Origin: Verrucomicrobiota bacterium
GTDB taxonomy: Bacteria > Verrucomicrobiota > Kiritimatiellia > CAIQIC01 > JAGNIJ01
Reading direction: 5' to 3'
Length of the DNA stretch: 64,000 nt
NCBI GenBank assembly: GCA_022710725.1
Contig: JAKLGK010000010.1
Coordinates: 1-64,000 of the forward strand
Position numbers and translations under genes: made by a program. Below are positions 1 to 9,359 of the stretch, piece by piece (the stretch's first letter is position 1; each line of letters starts with the position of its first letter). The notes under the pieces are model-generated. The model was not told the DNA's origin. It worked only from the letters and a program-made list of their open reading frames with translations, and searched no databases.

Positions 1-3000
1 ACTCGAACACCGGCTCCGCCGTCTTCGTCAGCGACAGGTCCGACACGAACCGCACCAGCCCCAGGTCCCACGTCAGGTCCTGCTCGTCCGCGCTGATGGC
101 GATGAGCTCCGTGCGGCCGGTGAGGACATCCGCATCGCTGTCGTCCGCGTCGGAGGACCCTGTCGGTCCGCGGATCGTCGGCTTGTACCCTGCGGGCAGC
201 GTGCTCAAGTCGAACTCGACCTGGTAATCGTTGGGCGCCAGGTTGCTGAACAGGTAGTAGCCCGATCCGTCGGTGACGGTCGTGGCGATCGCCGCGCCGC
301 CGTGGAGCAGGCGGACCGTGACGCCGGTCACGCCGGGCTCGCCGAGGTCCTGCAGGCCGTCGCCGTCGTTGTCGTACCACACCCGGTCGCCGATCTGGCT
401 GGCCGTCCAGATGCCCAAGTCCACTTCGCGGATGTGGGTGTTGGGCGCGAGGACGATCGGGACCGTGCGGCCCGTGGATGGGTTGGCGTCGCTGTTGTCC
501 GCGTCCAGCAGGTTGCCGGTGCGCGGCGAGACGTGGTAGCCCGGCGGCAGGGAGGTCAGATCGAATTCCACCGAGTACGTGCCGGGGACGAGGTTGTCGA
601 AGAGATAGAGCCCGCCCGACGACGTCGTGTTCGTGGCCATGATGTCTCCGCCGTCGTTCAGCAGGTACACGCGGATGCTGCCGGCGCCCGGCTCGCCGGG
701 GCCGTCCTGAATGCCGTCGGAGTCATGGTCGAACCAAACCTTGTCGCCGATCGAGGAGGGTTGCCAGAGGCCCATGTCCCACGAGAAGTCGGACTCATCC
801 GCGACGATCGTTGTCAGCTCCGTCCGGCCCGTGACGGGGTCGGCGTCGCTGTCCGTGGCGTCCTTGGACCCGGCGGCGCCGCGCGGACTGACCGTGTAAC
901 TGGCGTCCACGGAGGAGAGGTCAAACTGCACTTCGTAGGCGCCGGGCGGAACCGTGAAGCGGTAGAGGCCGTTGGCGTCTGTGGTATTCGTCGCCACGAC
1001 CTGGCCCAGGTTGTCGAGCAGGAAGACGCGCACGCCGCCGATGCCGGTCTCGCCGCCGTCCTGGATGCCGTCGCCGTCGGTATCGAGCCAGACCCGGTCG
1101 CCGATGCGCGCCAGCACACGGACCACGGCGTCATCGTCATCCGTAGCCTCGGGCAGACCGGGGATCTCCGGCCCGCCGGGCACCGCCGGCCGGCCGCGCA
1201 CGTCGCCGACATTGGTCACGTCGGCCGTGACGTTCACGGGCGTGCTGGTCAGGACCGCGCTCTGGCCGCTGGCGAGCCGCGGGATGATGCCGATCAGGCC
1301 GAGCTTGTCGTCGCGGACCCGGATGTTCACGAGATCAAGGTTGCCGTTGTTCAGCACCTGGTAGGTGTACCGCACGGGCGCGCCGCTCTCGACCCACAGG
1401 GTCGTGCCGTCGGGCGCGTTGCCGGCCAGCTTGACAAGCGTGATCTCGTACTCGTCGACCCACAGGCCCATGTCCCACGACAGGTCGTGCTCGGCGTCGT
1501 CCAGCCAGGTGATCTCGGTCCAGTAATTCGAGCCGGCCATCAGGGTGACGTCGGAATCCTTCGTGTCGTCGCCGCCCTGGTCGGCGGGGGAGACCACCGC
1601 GCCGGCCGGGACCTCGAAGAGGGCGTAGTAGAAGCCGCGGTCCATGTTCGGGAAGAGATAGTAGCCGGGATGGCCCTCGTAATCGTCGCCGGTGATCGTG
1701 AAGCCGATGTAATGATCCGTGTCCGTGTCGCGCACGCCGTCCGGGATGCCGCCGGGCCCGCTGTCCTGCCACAGGTGCACGCGGATGCCGTTCATGCCGC
1801 CTTCGCTGTTGTCCTGGATGCCGTCCAGGTTCTCGTCGAACCAGACGTAATCGCCGTACACCGCGTTCGTGTCGGGCAGGATCTTGATGCCGACCTTGAT
1901 GGGCTCCGACGGCAGCAGCTGGGTGTTGTTATCCGTGCGCGTGCCGTAGTAGCCGAAGGAATTCCAGGCGATCTCGCCGCCGGTCGGCGCGCCGACCGGG
2001 GCGCGCATGGGCCAGCCGAATTCCAGTTCCTGGTTGGGCTGGAGCACGGCCGCGCCGAAATCGAATTTCACGGACCGGGTCCGGGTGAAATCCGCCGGCG
2101 GATTCGTGGACCAGTACGGCGCATCCGAGCCGGGCGGGCCGGAGGGTACGAAGTCCGGCCGCGCGGGGTCGCCTTCCTCGCTGTAGTAGACGGTCACCCC
2201 CGGCGGGGCGGTGATCGGGGCCGCGAGGCTGGGCCGCCACTCGGTGTCGCGCGCCGAGAGATCGATGACGCCGGTGTCGCCGACGAACGGCAGGATGTCG
2301 ATCACGTTGATGTTCTTGACGGGCACGTTCCCGACGTTCTTCACCGTCATGCGGTAATCGGCGATGCCGCCCGGCACGGTGAAGCCGCTCTCCGGGTACC
2401 GGTGCCAGTTCGTGTCCAGTTCGCCCTTGACCCACTTGTAGGAGTCCATGGCGGCGACGCTGGAAATGGTGTAGCCGAGGTTCTGGTAATAGACGTAATC
2501 GTTGGTCGAGCCGTTGGCGTTCAGGTCGTTGACGTCCCGCGCGTACAGGGTCGCGTTGGTGTCCAGCGCCGGGTTGTCCCACTCGACCAGGTGAATCTGG
2601 TTGGTCTTGCCGCCGTACAGCGTGCCCGGGGTGAGGCTGGCGCGGAACCGGATCTCGATGGACGCGTTGGTCGGCAGCGAGTAACTGCTCCAGTCCCAGC
2701 GCAGGAGCGTGTTGCTCGTGCCGTTGTAATTCGGCGCGGACGTGAAGGTCGGCTCGGGCAGGCCGGCCGGGCCCGACTGGATCCACCAGCTGCCCGGCAC
2801 GTAGGTCAGGTACCCGGCCAGCAGGTCGGCCACCACCGGGTTCTGCAGGGCGGCGGCGGCCTCGGCCCGGTTGGCCAGGATCAGGCGGAAGGTCAGCGTG
2901 TCGCCGTCCTTGACGGGCACGGCGTTGGTGACCGCCTTGGTCAACTGGACGACCGGCCGGGCGCTCAACACGTTCAGCGTGACCGTGGACGAGCGGTTGG

Positions 3001-4393
3001 ACGGCCCGAGATAACTGTAATAGGCCAGGTCCGCCCGATTCGTCAGGACGTCGCCGGCGACCACCGGGTTGCCGGCGCGGTCGGTCGTCATCGCGTCCGC
3101 TTGGAAGGACAGCCCGGCGATGGAGTAGTTCACGGGCAGTTCGCCGAACTCCCAGCGCAGGTCCGTGATGTAATCGTTCGTGGCGAGGCCGAGGGCGGAC
3201 ACCAGGATCGTGGTGTTCGTGAGCCCGGTGTACGGATTGCCCGGCGCGTCCAGCCAGCCGCTCCCCGTCCACTTCTGGTAATACACGTTGATGCCCGTGC
3301 GCAGACCGGCCGGCGTGCCGTTGAAGTTGCCGGTGTTGAACCGGGTCACCTTGAACTCCGGCTTGATCTCGTCGGTGACCACGACGTTCGTGATCGGGGT
3401 GTTGCCCGTGTTGTTCACGGTCATGTTGAAGGTCTTGTTGACCACCTTGCCTTCGTACACGTATCGCGCCTCGCTGACGCTCTTGGTGAACGTCGAGGCG
3501 GTGGTCGGGTTGACGATGATATTCGTGATGCCCCGGATCCAGTTGGTCGGGGTCTTCCCGAGCGGCGTCCCGATGGCCGTCACGACGTTCGTGACCCGGT
3601 TGCTCAAGGCGAACGGCGGCGCGGGGAAGCGGACCGTCACCGTGCGGGCCATGTTGCCGATGCCCAGGGTCTGCTGGGTCCACGTGACGCTGTGCGAGCC
3701 GGCGTCGTAGGAGCCCCCGCCGCTGGCGGCCACGAAGATGGAGCCGGGGGGCAGGGTGTCGGTCATCGTGATGTTCGTGATATTCAGCGCGCCCACGCTG
3801 ATGTTGTTGTTCAGCGTCACGGTGTAGGACACGTTCTGGTTCAGGGGCACGCTGGAACCGACCAGGGTCTTGGTCAGCGTGGCCCGGTTGCTGGCCGTCG
3901 CCATGATCGTGATGGGATTGGACGTGTAGGGCGGCGAGTTCGTCGCCTGGGCCGTGGCGCGGTTGGTCGTGATCGTTCCGTCCGGCGTGGTGCCGTTCGG
4001 ATACAGGACGTTGATCTCGATTTCGCCCGTGGATCCGGCGGGCAGCGGGTTGATGAAATTCACCCGGATCGTCCGGGTCGCCGCCGTGTACGTGATGTTC
4101 GAGGTGTGAGGAGTGCCCACGGCCGACGCGTAGTTCAGTCCGACCGGGAGAACATCCGTGAGGAAAGCGTTGTAGAAGTTCGTCGTTGTGCTGGCCGCGC
4201 GATAGCTCAATACATAGGTAAACTGCGTTCCGGCGTTCACCCGCGTCAATCCGCCGCGAATGCTCTTGGCCACCTCGAGATCGGCATGGGCTCGCTGCGC
4301 GCCGGCCGCGCTGATGAGCGCAATCGCGGCAAGCAGCGGAATCAACCGGAACCCGCAACCTGCACGGAGTTCCCCCGGATTCTTCCTTTTCAT
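1..4393 (-). CDS. Secreted surface protein with DUF11 and SdrD_B repeats (3' end outside window)
   Basis: This reading frame is open from an ATG at 4393 to the left edge, giving at least 1464 residues. A GGGGAGG ribosome site lies just upstream of the ATG. Residues 1-37 form a signal peptide ending in AQRAHA. About six DUF11-type Ig-like modules follow (typical starts LEVAKSI, ATLTKTLVG, VVQLTKAV, YEITLVKLAG). Four SdrD_B/Cna-B-like repeats begin near residues 845, 1095, 1212 and 1333, each with a calcium-site core such as IGDRVWYDNDGDGLQD. A further DUF11 module (SDLSLTKTAEPVFE) starts at the window edge. Proteins of this kind are cell-surface stalks or adhesins; the C-terminal anchor is not visible. 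Long open frames on the opposite strand here are GC-driven shadows. Family assignment is firm, the biological role is inferred. Confidence 0.9.
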   Translation of the reverse strand, partial: MKRKNPGELRAGCGFRLIPLLAAIALISAAGAQRAHADLEVAKSIRGGLTRVNAGTQFTYVLSYRAASTTTNFYNAFLTDVLPVGLNYASAVGTPHTSNITYTAATRTIRVNFINPLPAGSTGEIEINVLYPNGTTPDGTITTNRATAQATNSPPYTSNPITIMATASNRATLTKTLVGSSVPLNQNVSYTVTLNNNISVGALNITNITMTDTLPPGSIFVAASGGGSYDAGSHSVTWTQQTLGIGNMARTVTVRFPAPPFALSNRVTNVVTAIGTPLGKTPTNWIRGITNIIVNPTTASTFTKSVSEARYVYEGKVVNKTFNMTVNNTGNTPITNVVVTDEIKPEFKVTRFNTGNFNGTPAGLRTGINVYYQKWTGSGWLDAPGNPYTGLTNTTILVSALGLATNDYITDLRWEFGELPVNYSIAGLSFQADAMTTDRAGNPVVAGDVLTNRADLAYYSYLGPSNRSSTVTLNVLSARPVVQLTKAVTNAVPVKDGDTLTFRLILANRAEAAAALQNPVVADLLAGYLTYVPGSWWIQSGPAGLPEPTFTSAPNYNGTSNTLLRWDWSSYSLPTNASIEIRFRASLTPGTLYGGKTNQIHLVEWDNPALDTNATLYARDVNDLNANGSTNDYVYYQNLGYTISSVAAMDSYKWVKGELDTNWHRYPESGFTVPGGIADYRMTVKNVGNVPVKNINVIDILPFVGDTGVIDLSARDTEWRPSLAAPITAPPGVTVYYSEEGDPARPDFVPSGPPGSDAPYWSTNPPADFTRTRSVKFDFGAAVLQPNQELEFGWPMRAPVGAPTGGEIAWNSFGYYGTRTDNNTQLLPSEPIKVGIKILPDTNAVYGDYVWFDENLDGIQDNSEGGMNGIRVHLWQDSGPGGIPDGVRDTDTDHYIGFTITGDDYEGHPGYYLFPNMDRGFYYALFEVPAGAVVSPADQGGDDTKDSDVTLMAGSNYWTEITWLDDAEHDLSWDMGLWVDEYEITLVKLAGNAPDGTTLWVESGAPVRYTYQVLNNGNLDLVNIRVRDDKLGLIGIIPRLASGQSAVLTSTPVNVTADVTNVGDVRGRPAVPGGPEIPGLPEATDDDDAVVRVLARIGDRVWLDTDGDGIQDGGETGIGGVRVFLLDNLGQVVATNTTDANGLYRFTVPPGAYEVQFDLSSVDASYTVSPRGAAGSKDATDSDADPVTGRTELTTIVADESDFSWDMGLWQPSSIGDKVWFDHDSDGIQDGPGEPGAGSIRVYLLNDGGDIMATNTTSSGGLYLFDNLVPGTYSVEFDLTSLPPGYHVSPRTGNLLDADNSDANPSTGRTVPIVLAPNTHIREVDLGIWTASQIGDRVWYDNDGDGLQDLGEPGVTGVTVRLLHGGAAIATTVTDGSGYYLFSNLAPNDYQVEFDLSTLPAGYKPTIRGPTGSSDADDSDADVLTGRTELIAISADEQDLTWDLGLVRFVSDLSLTKTAEPVFE

Positions 4394-4736
4394 GCAGACC
4401 TCCCCGGCGTCCCGAGCGACACCCTTCATCATTCTGCAAGCAGCCAACATTAGTAAATACACGTCACCGCCGACCCGCCCCTTTTCCAAGACCGAGCAAC
4501 GGTTAACAACTTCTCGCAGTTCTACTTAAAGAAATTAGACCATGTCTTCCGCGTTGTCCACTTTATTAGCATTGGACCTTCGGCCAATAGAGTCTTCCGT
4601 CGCTGTGCCGATAAAAAAGCAAGAGAAATATCGAATCCCATGCTTGTGAGTTGTAATTTGTTCAAAATACGAAAATTATGTAATCGGATAGTTGCGGCAT
4701 TTTCCGGATCTGCTCGTGTCCATTCCAAATGGCCGG
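4394..4736. other. Intergenic region, no gene seen
   Basis: This 343-base stretch lies between two leftward genes. It is clearly more AT-rich than its surroundings and codes for nothing convincing. It must hold the promoter and leader of the DUF11/SdrD_B gene and the 3' end of the esterase-like transcript. I see the ribosome site of the former but no promoter or hairpin terminator good enough to call. Confidence 0.5.
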
Positions 4737-6854
4737 CTACTCCGTGAAAACCCGGTAGGCGGGGCCAGAGTGATTCGTTGGGAACAGGATAGGAATCGCG
4801 GTCCTTGTTTCCATGGCGACGATGCCGGTGGACACAGGTTCCCAGGCTGAATAATTGGTGGTCTGCTGCACCGTGTAGACCAGTCCGGGCGTGCTGGACC
4901 ACGTGGGTCCCGGTTCGCCCGCCGCGACAATGCGGAAGAAGTCGTTGGAGGAAAGGGGGGCTGTGCCCGTCCGTTTTTCGTCGCCGTTGACCAGGCCGTC
5001 CAGGTCGGTGTCCACGCCTGCCGCGTCCACGGTGCTGCTGGGATTGAGCCCGCGGGCGAGTTCCCACCAGTCCGGCAGCCCGTCGCTGTCGCTGTCCGCC
5101 AGCGCATCGGATCGCAACCGCAACCGGTTGCCGTTCGTGGTGATGACGAAGCGCTCCACGGTCACCAGCCCATGCGCATCCACCCGCAGGTCGCCCATGG
5201 CCGCGGGCGCTGATTCGCCCCGGGGCACGTTCTCCCAGACGACTCCCTGTCCCGGCGCGGGCTTGAACAACTGGGGCCGGCGCACCGTCACCGCCGCATG
5301 CTGGGCGCCCGCGCGGGATCGCAGCACGATTTCGTAGTTCGTGGCCGTGTCCACGATGTCCCCGGCGAAGTGGTTCCAGGGACAGGACCATTCCAGGGTC
5401 TTGTTGTAGAAGTTGGTCAGCGGCTCCGCGGGCGGCGGCGCGGCGTCGTTCCCGCTGGCCCGCGAGAAGGCCGGGAAACTGATGTCCTTTCGAAAGGCCA
5501 GTTGCCGGATGTCCCAGTTCGTGGTCGAGGCCGTCGGCCAGTCGGCGAACGCGATCCCGGAATGGCTGGACGGGTCGATCAGGGCGACAAATCCGCATCG
5601 CGCCTGGTAAAATGCCCCGATCGCCGGCTCGCCCTGGGTCTCGTACTCGATGTTCCCGTCGTTCTTGCCCGCGTGGAAGAAGAACATCGGCACGTCCCGG
5701 CCGGGATGATGGGTCAGCATGGCCAGGTGGTCCATCCAGTCGAAAACGCCCATGCCGTTGAAGTTCGTGATCGGCCCGGCCTGCGGTCCGCGATTTTCGA
5801 TGGGAAGGTTGTAATTAGTTGCGCCCCAGAGTGTTTCAAAATCCTGCCCGCGCCAGAAATCCGCCGTCCTGTACACGGTGACCGGTTGCCAGCAGAACAC
5901 CGCCGCGAACACGTCGGGATAGTGAAAGCCCAGCGTCATGGCGCCGCTCCCGCCCATGGACGAGTACCACGCATAGATCCGGTTCGTGTCCACGCGGTAA
6001 TACGGATCCCGGATGACATCGTGGATCGCGCGCAGGTGACGCTGCTCGGTGTAATTCACGATGATCCCGCTGGTCGGGTGCGTGGATTTCGAGTAGTCCC
6101 AGTTTTCGTGGAAGCCGTAATGCCACGTGTCGTCCGGGTCGTCGCCGTAGATCTGGATGCCCCGGTTGTACCACGAGCCGGTCTCGGTTTCGTCGTACCG
6201 GCTGCCGTGCGAGACCAGTTTCAGGTGCAGGGGCCATGCGACCGTGTTCGAGAAGTTGGCCGGCAGGCACACGCTGTAGTTGTAGGCATAGCCGCCGAGC
6301 GTGGGATTCCACCGGTGGTAATCCATGTACTGCGTGTAGGTCCGCACCCGGCCCGTGGCGCTGGTCCGGACGAGGACGGGCTCGGGATCGGCCTCGGCCT
6401 CCGAGACGGCGGCGGTCAGCGCGTTGCCCGCGCCGAACTCGTTGGTGTTTTCCCGGCCGTTGGTCCGGAGCGTGACGGCGTAGAAGAAGGCGCCGCTGTC
6501 GTGCGGGGTGTACACGAAGAGGCCCCGGTTGGACGCCAGGTTCGGGCCGAGATTCTCGATGACGAAATACACGTTGCTGCCGCGGAACGCGGATTCCGCG
6601 GGGTAGTAGGAGGATCCGCGGGGGACCGAGGCGAGCAGCGTGGCCGAGGCAAGCGTGCCCGTCGAGATTTCCCCGGTGTGCCGGTAGACCCGGTAGCTTT
6701 CCGCCGTGTCCCCGGCGCCGGCCTCGTCCCAGGTGAGAAACGTCTGCCCCGACCGGTGAAACGCGGCGAGGTTCGACGCCTGCTGCGCGCGGGCCGCCGG
6801 CCCCGCCAGCATTACGGCCAGGCCCGCCACCGCGCATGAGAGAGCAAGACGCAT
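4737..6854 (-). CDS. Secreted esterase-like alpha/beta-hydrolase with TSP3 motif and C-terminal YRV-type module
   Basis: The protein has 705 residues; the start is the ATG at 6854, because it opens a clean signal peptide (residues 1-24, ending AARAQ) and lies 10 nt after a -10 box. A fibronectin-like segment (residues 25-100) precedes a hydrolase domain. The segment YAWYSSMGGSGAM places the likely nucleophile at Ser299 in a GxSxG-like elbow whose first Gly is replaced, as in some poly(3-hydroxybutyrate) depolymerase or feruloyl-esterase relatives. Near residues 583-625 is a calcium-binding TSP3/dockerin-like stretch (DSDSDGLPDWWE). The last 65 residues form the beta-rich module ending AYRVFTE that recurs across this window. 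The substrate is unknown; an ester of plant or microbial polymer is a guess. It is divergent from the GHL10 gene. Confidence 0.8.
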   Translation of the reverse strand: MRLALSCAVAGLAVMLAGPAARAQQASNLAAFHRSGQTFLTWDEAGAGDTAESYRVYRHTGEISTGTLASATLLASVPRGSSYYPAESAFRGSNVYFVIENLGPNLASNRGLFVYTPHDSGAFFYAVTLRTNGRENTNEFGAGNALTAAVSEAEADPEPVLVRTSATGRVRTYTQYMDYHRWNPTLGGYAYNYSVCLPANFSNTVAWPLHLKLVSHGSRYDETETGSWYNRGIQIYGDDPDDTWHYGFHENWDYSKSTHPTSGIIVNYTEQRHLRAIHDVIRDPYYRVDTNRIYAWYSSMGGSGAMTLGFHYPDVFAAVFCWQPVTVYRTADFWRGQDFETLWGATNYNLPIENRGPQAGPITNFNGMGVFDWMDHLAMLTHHPGRDVPMFFFHAGKNDGNIEYETQGEPAIGAFYQARCGFVALIDPSSHSGIAFADWPTASTTNWDIRQLAFRKDISFPAFSRASGNDAAPPPAEPLTNFYNKTLEWSCPWNHFAGDIVDTATNYEIVLRSRAGAQHAAVTVRRPQLFKPAPGQGVVWENVPRGESAPAAMGDLRVDAHGLVTVERFVITTNGNRLRLRSDALADSDSDGLPDWWELARGLNPSSTVDAAGVDTDLDGLVNGDEKRTGTAPLSSNDFFRIVAAGEPGPTWSSTPGLVYTVQQTTNYSAWEPVSTGIVAMETRTAIPILFPTNHSGPAYRVFTE

Positions 6855-6864
6855 GGACTGGGTA

Positions 6865-6893
6865 TTAATACACAACAACCGCCCCGATCTCAA
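6865..6893 (-). promoter_or_regulatory. Sigma70-like promoter of the esterase gene, probably leaderless
   Basis: On the minus strand the -35 box TTGAGA (6893-6888) is followed after 17 nt by TATTAA (6870-6865). Only 10 nt separate the -10 box from the ATG at 6854, so transcription would begin at or next to the start codon. No Shine-Dalgarno sequence is present, which fits a leaderless mRNA. Confidence 0.55.
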
Positions 6894-6913
6894 ACCCGGC
6901 GCGGCCTTTCCTG

Positions 6914-6941
6914 TTGACCCGCTTGGACGGGCCGGTACACT
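6914..6941 (+). promoter_or_regulatory. Sigma70-like promoter of the GHL10 gene, probably leaderless
   Basis: TTGACC (6914-6919) and TACACT (6936-6941) are separated by 16 nt. The ATG at 6951 follows the -10 box by 9 nt, which leaves no room for a leader with a ribosome site, and none is seen. The promoter is divergent from the one at 6865-6893. Confidence 0.55.
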
Positions 6942-6950
6942 GCCCCGCAC

Positions 6951-9359
6951 ATGCGAAGCGCGTACTCACAAGTCGGGTGCCTGGTCCTCCTGGCGCTGGT
7001 GTCGTGCGCGCCGCCGGCCCGGGCCGGCACGGTCCTGCTCGAGAATTTCTCCTATGCCGACCCCGCCGAGGCGCACAAGGCCTGGCTGCCGAAGGACGCC
7101 TCGCCGCCCGTGACGGCCGTCCCCGGCGGCGTGACGTTCCCGTGTCCCTTCGACGGCGGCGCGGATCGCGTCTACTGGGACCGCAGCGTGGCGCTGAACC
7201 TGGATCGCTACACCAGCCTGGAACTGGATCTGACCTGCGATCATCCCGAGGCCCTGCGCTCGCTGACCCTTTATTTCAAGAGCGGCGACGGCTGGTTCGT
7301 CTGGGGCAAGCCGCTCAAGCGGGCCGGACGGCAGACCCTCTTGCTGCTCAAGGAGGAATTTTCGACCGAGGGCCGGCCTGCGGGCTGGCACCGGATCGAA
7401 GCCATCCGCGTCTCGCCCTGGCGCGGCTCGGCGGTGGCGGCCTCGCTGACGTTGCACGCCCTGACGGCGGCCGAGGACAGCCTGCTGATCGTGCGGGCCA
7501 CGGCCTCCGCGCAGGACGCCTCCGAGGAAGCCCTCTCCGCCCGGATCGCCCGCCGCTTGAGCAGTTGGCTGCGGGAACTCGGCCTCTCGCACGGCATGGT
7601 GAGCGATGACGACGTGGCGGCGGGCATCCTGCGCCGGGCGCGCGTCGCCATCCTTCCCTACAACCCGCGCCCCACTTCGTCCATGCTGGCCGCCCTCCGG
7701 ACGTTCGTGCAGAACGGCGGGCGGCTCGTGGTGTTTTATGGATCCGATCCGAACCTCGCGGCCCTGATGGAAATCAAGCTGGGACGTTATGCCCGCACCG
7801 ACCTGCCCGGCCGCTGGAGCTCCATGACCTTCGTGGATCCGTCCGCGCGCTATCTCCCGGCCCGGGTCTTCCAGGAGTCGTCCAACATCCTTCCCGTCAC
7901 GCCCGCGGGGAAGGGGGGCAAGGTCATTGCGTGGTGGGAGGATGCCCTGGGCCGCCGCACGCGCGACCCGGCCTGGGTCGCGACGTCGCGCGGACTCTGG
8001 ATGACGCATGTTCTTCAGAACGACGACGTGCGCACCAAACAGGAGATGCTGCTGGGCCTGCTCGGCCGGCTCGATCCCGCCCTGTGGCAGGAAGCGGCGC
8101 GGCATCGGCTGAATACCGCCGGCCAGGTCGATTCGTTCACCTCGCTGGCGGATGCCCGGGAGGGGATCGGTCGCCTGGGCGCCGCCTCCGGGCAGGAAGT
8201 GCAGCCGCTACTCGAACGCGCCGCCGCGCTGCATGACCAGATGCGGGCGCTGTATGACGAGCAGCGGTTCCTCGAGGTGATCCAGGCCGGCCGGTCGTTG
8301 CGCCAGGTCCTGACCGAGGCCTACGCGCGCGCGCAGCCGCCGCGCGCCGGCGAATTCCGGGGGGTGTGGGAACACGAGGGCGTAGGATGGTTTCCCGGCG
8401 ACTGGAGCCGGAGTTGTCGGTTGCTTTCCGGCGCGGGCTTCACGGCCGTGTTTCCCAATCTCCTGTGGGGCGGGCTCGCGCACTACCCGGGTCGCGTCCT
8501 CCCCGAATCGTACACGTCCCGGAAACTGGGCGACCAGGCCAAGTCCTGCGTCGAGGCCGCGCACCGCAACGGCCTGGAGGCGCACGCCTGGATGGTCTGC
8601 TGGAGCCTTCAGAACGCGCCCGACGACTTCCAGCTCCGGATGAAGAAGGAAGGCCGCCTCCAGGTGACCGCGACCGGGCAGACGATACCCTGGCTCAATC
8701 CCGCCGACCCGCGCAACGTGGACCTGGCCCTGGCCGCGATCCGCGAACTGGTGACGCGCTATCCGGTGGACGGCGTGCACTTGGATTATGTGCGATACCC
8801 CGGCCCCGATTCCTGCTTTTCGCCGGTGTCGCGTCGGGAATTCGAGAAGGACCGGGGGCGGCGGGTGGACGGCTGGCCGCGCGCGGCTGCGCCGGGCGGA
8901 GCGGTCGCCGCGGAGTACCAGCGCTGGCGGGCGGGCCGCATCACCGCCTTCGTGCGGGCCGTGAACCGCGAGATCAAGACCATCCGGCCGACCGCGAAGG
9001 TATCCGCCGCGGTCTATAGCTCGTACCCGGACTGCATCGCGAGCGTAGGGCAGGACTGGGGGGCGTGGCTTCGGGACGGCCTTCTGGATTTCGTCTGCCC
9101 CATGACCTACACCACCGACGCGGCGGGATTCGCCGCGCTCACGCAGAAGCACCTGGCCCTGCCCGGCGCTGCGGGGCGCCTGATGCCCGGGCTCGGGGTC
9201 ACGGCGGATGAGAGCCAGTTGGCGTCCGACCAGGCGATCGAGCAGATCGTCGCCGCGCGCAGACTGGGTGCTCCCGGCTTCATGCTGTTCGACTTGAGCC
9301 ACACCTTGCGCGAGGAAATCCTTCCGATGCTTCGCCTGGGTCTCACGAGCCCGCCTTGA
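6951..9359 (+). CDS. GHL10-family (DUF187) glycoside hydrolase-like lipoprotein
   Basis: The protein has 802 residues. Its N-terminus is a lipoprotein signal with lipobox LVSC (Cys19), so it is probably membrane-anchored on the periplasmic or outer face. Residues about 30-165 look like a beta-sandwich, and residues about 170-400 like a glutamine-amidotransferase-type Rossmann domain (LLIVRATASA, then FVQNGGRLVVFYGSD). From about residue 465 comes the glycosyl-hydrolase-like 10 TIM barrel: EFRGVWEHEGVGWF, GLEAHAWMVCWS, PVDGVHLDYVRYPGPD and LLDFVCPMTYTTDA are typical segments. GHL10 proteins are predicted polysaccharide hydrolases, and the Asp in VHLDYVRYPG is a conserved barrel residue. The exact glycan is unknown. 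The start rests on the signal peptide and the promoter position; there is no ribosome site. Confidence 0.85.
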   Translation: MRSAYSQVGCLVLLALVSCAPPARAGTVLLENFSYADPAEAHKAWLPKDASPPVTAVPGGVTFPCPFDGGADRVYWDRSVALNLDRYTSLELDLTCDHPEALRSLTLYFKSGDGWFVWGKPLKRAGRQTLLLLKEEFSTEGRPAGWHRIEAIRVSPWRGSAVAASLTLHALTAAEDSLLIVRATASAQDASEEALSARIARRLSSWLRELGLSHGMVSDDDVAAGILRRARVAILPYNPRPTSSMLAALRTFVQNGGRLVVFYGSDPNLAALMEIKLGRYARTDLPGRWSSMTFVDPSARYLPARVFQESSNILPVTPAGKGGKVIAWWEDALGRRTRDPAWVATSRGLWMTHVLQNDDVRTKQEMLLGLLGRLDPALWQEAARHRLNTAGQVDSFTSLADAREGIGRLGAASGQEVQPLLERAAALHDQMRALYDEQRFLEVIQAGRSLRQVLTEAYARAQPPRAGEFRGVWEHEGVGWFPGDWSRSCRLLSGAGFTAVFPNLLWGGLAHYPGRVLPESYTSRKLGDQAKSCVEAAHRNGLEAHAWMVCWSLQNAPDDFQLRMKKEGRLQVTATGQTIPWLNPADPRNVDLALAAIRELVTRYPVDGVHLDYVRYPGPDSCFSPVSRREFEKDRGRRVDGWPRAAAPGGAVAAEYQRWRAGRITAFVRAVNREIKTIRPTAKVSAAVYSSYPDCIASVGQDWGAWLRDGLLDFVCPMTYTTDAAGFAALTQKHLALPGAAGRLMPGLGVTADESQLASDQAIEQIVAARRLGAPGFMLFDLSHTLREEILPMLRLGLTSPP

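Noticed and set aside
302..4453. A 1383-codon open frame on the plus strand
   Set aside because: Its translation is Arg/Val/Gly/Asp-rich without domains and is antisense to a clear DUF11/SdrD_B protein; it is open only because of high GC.
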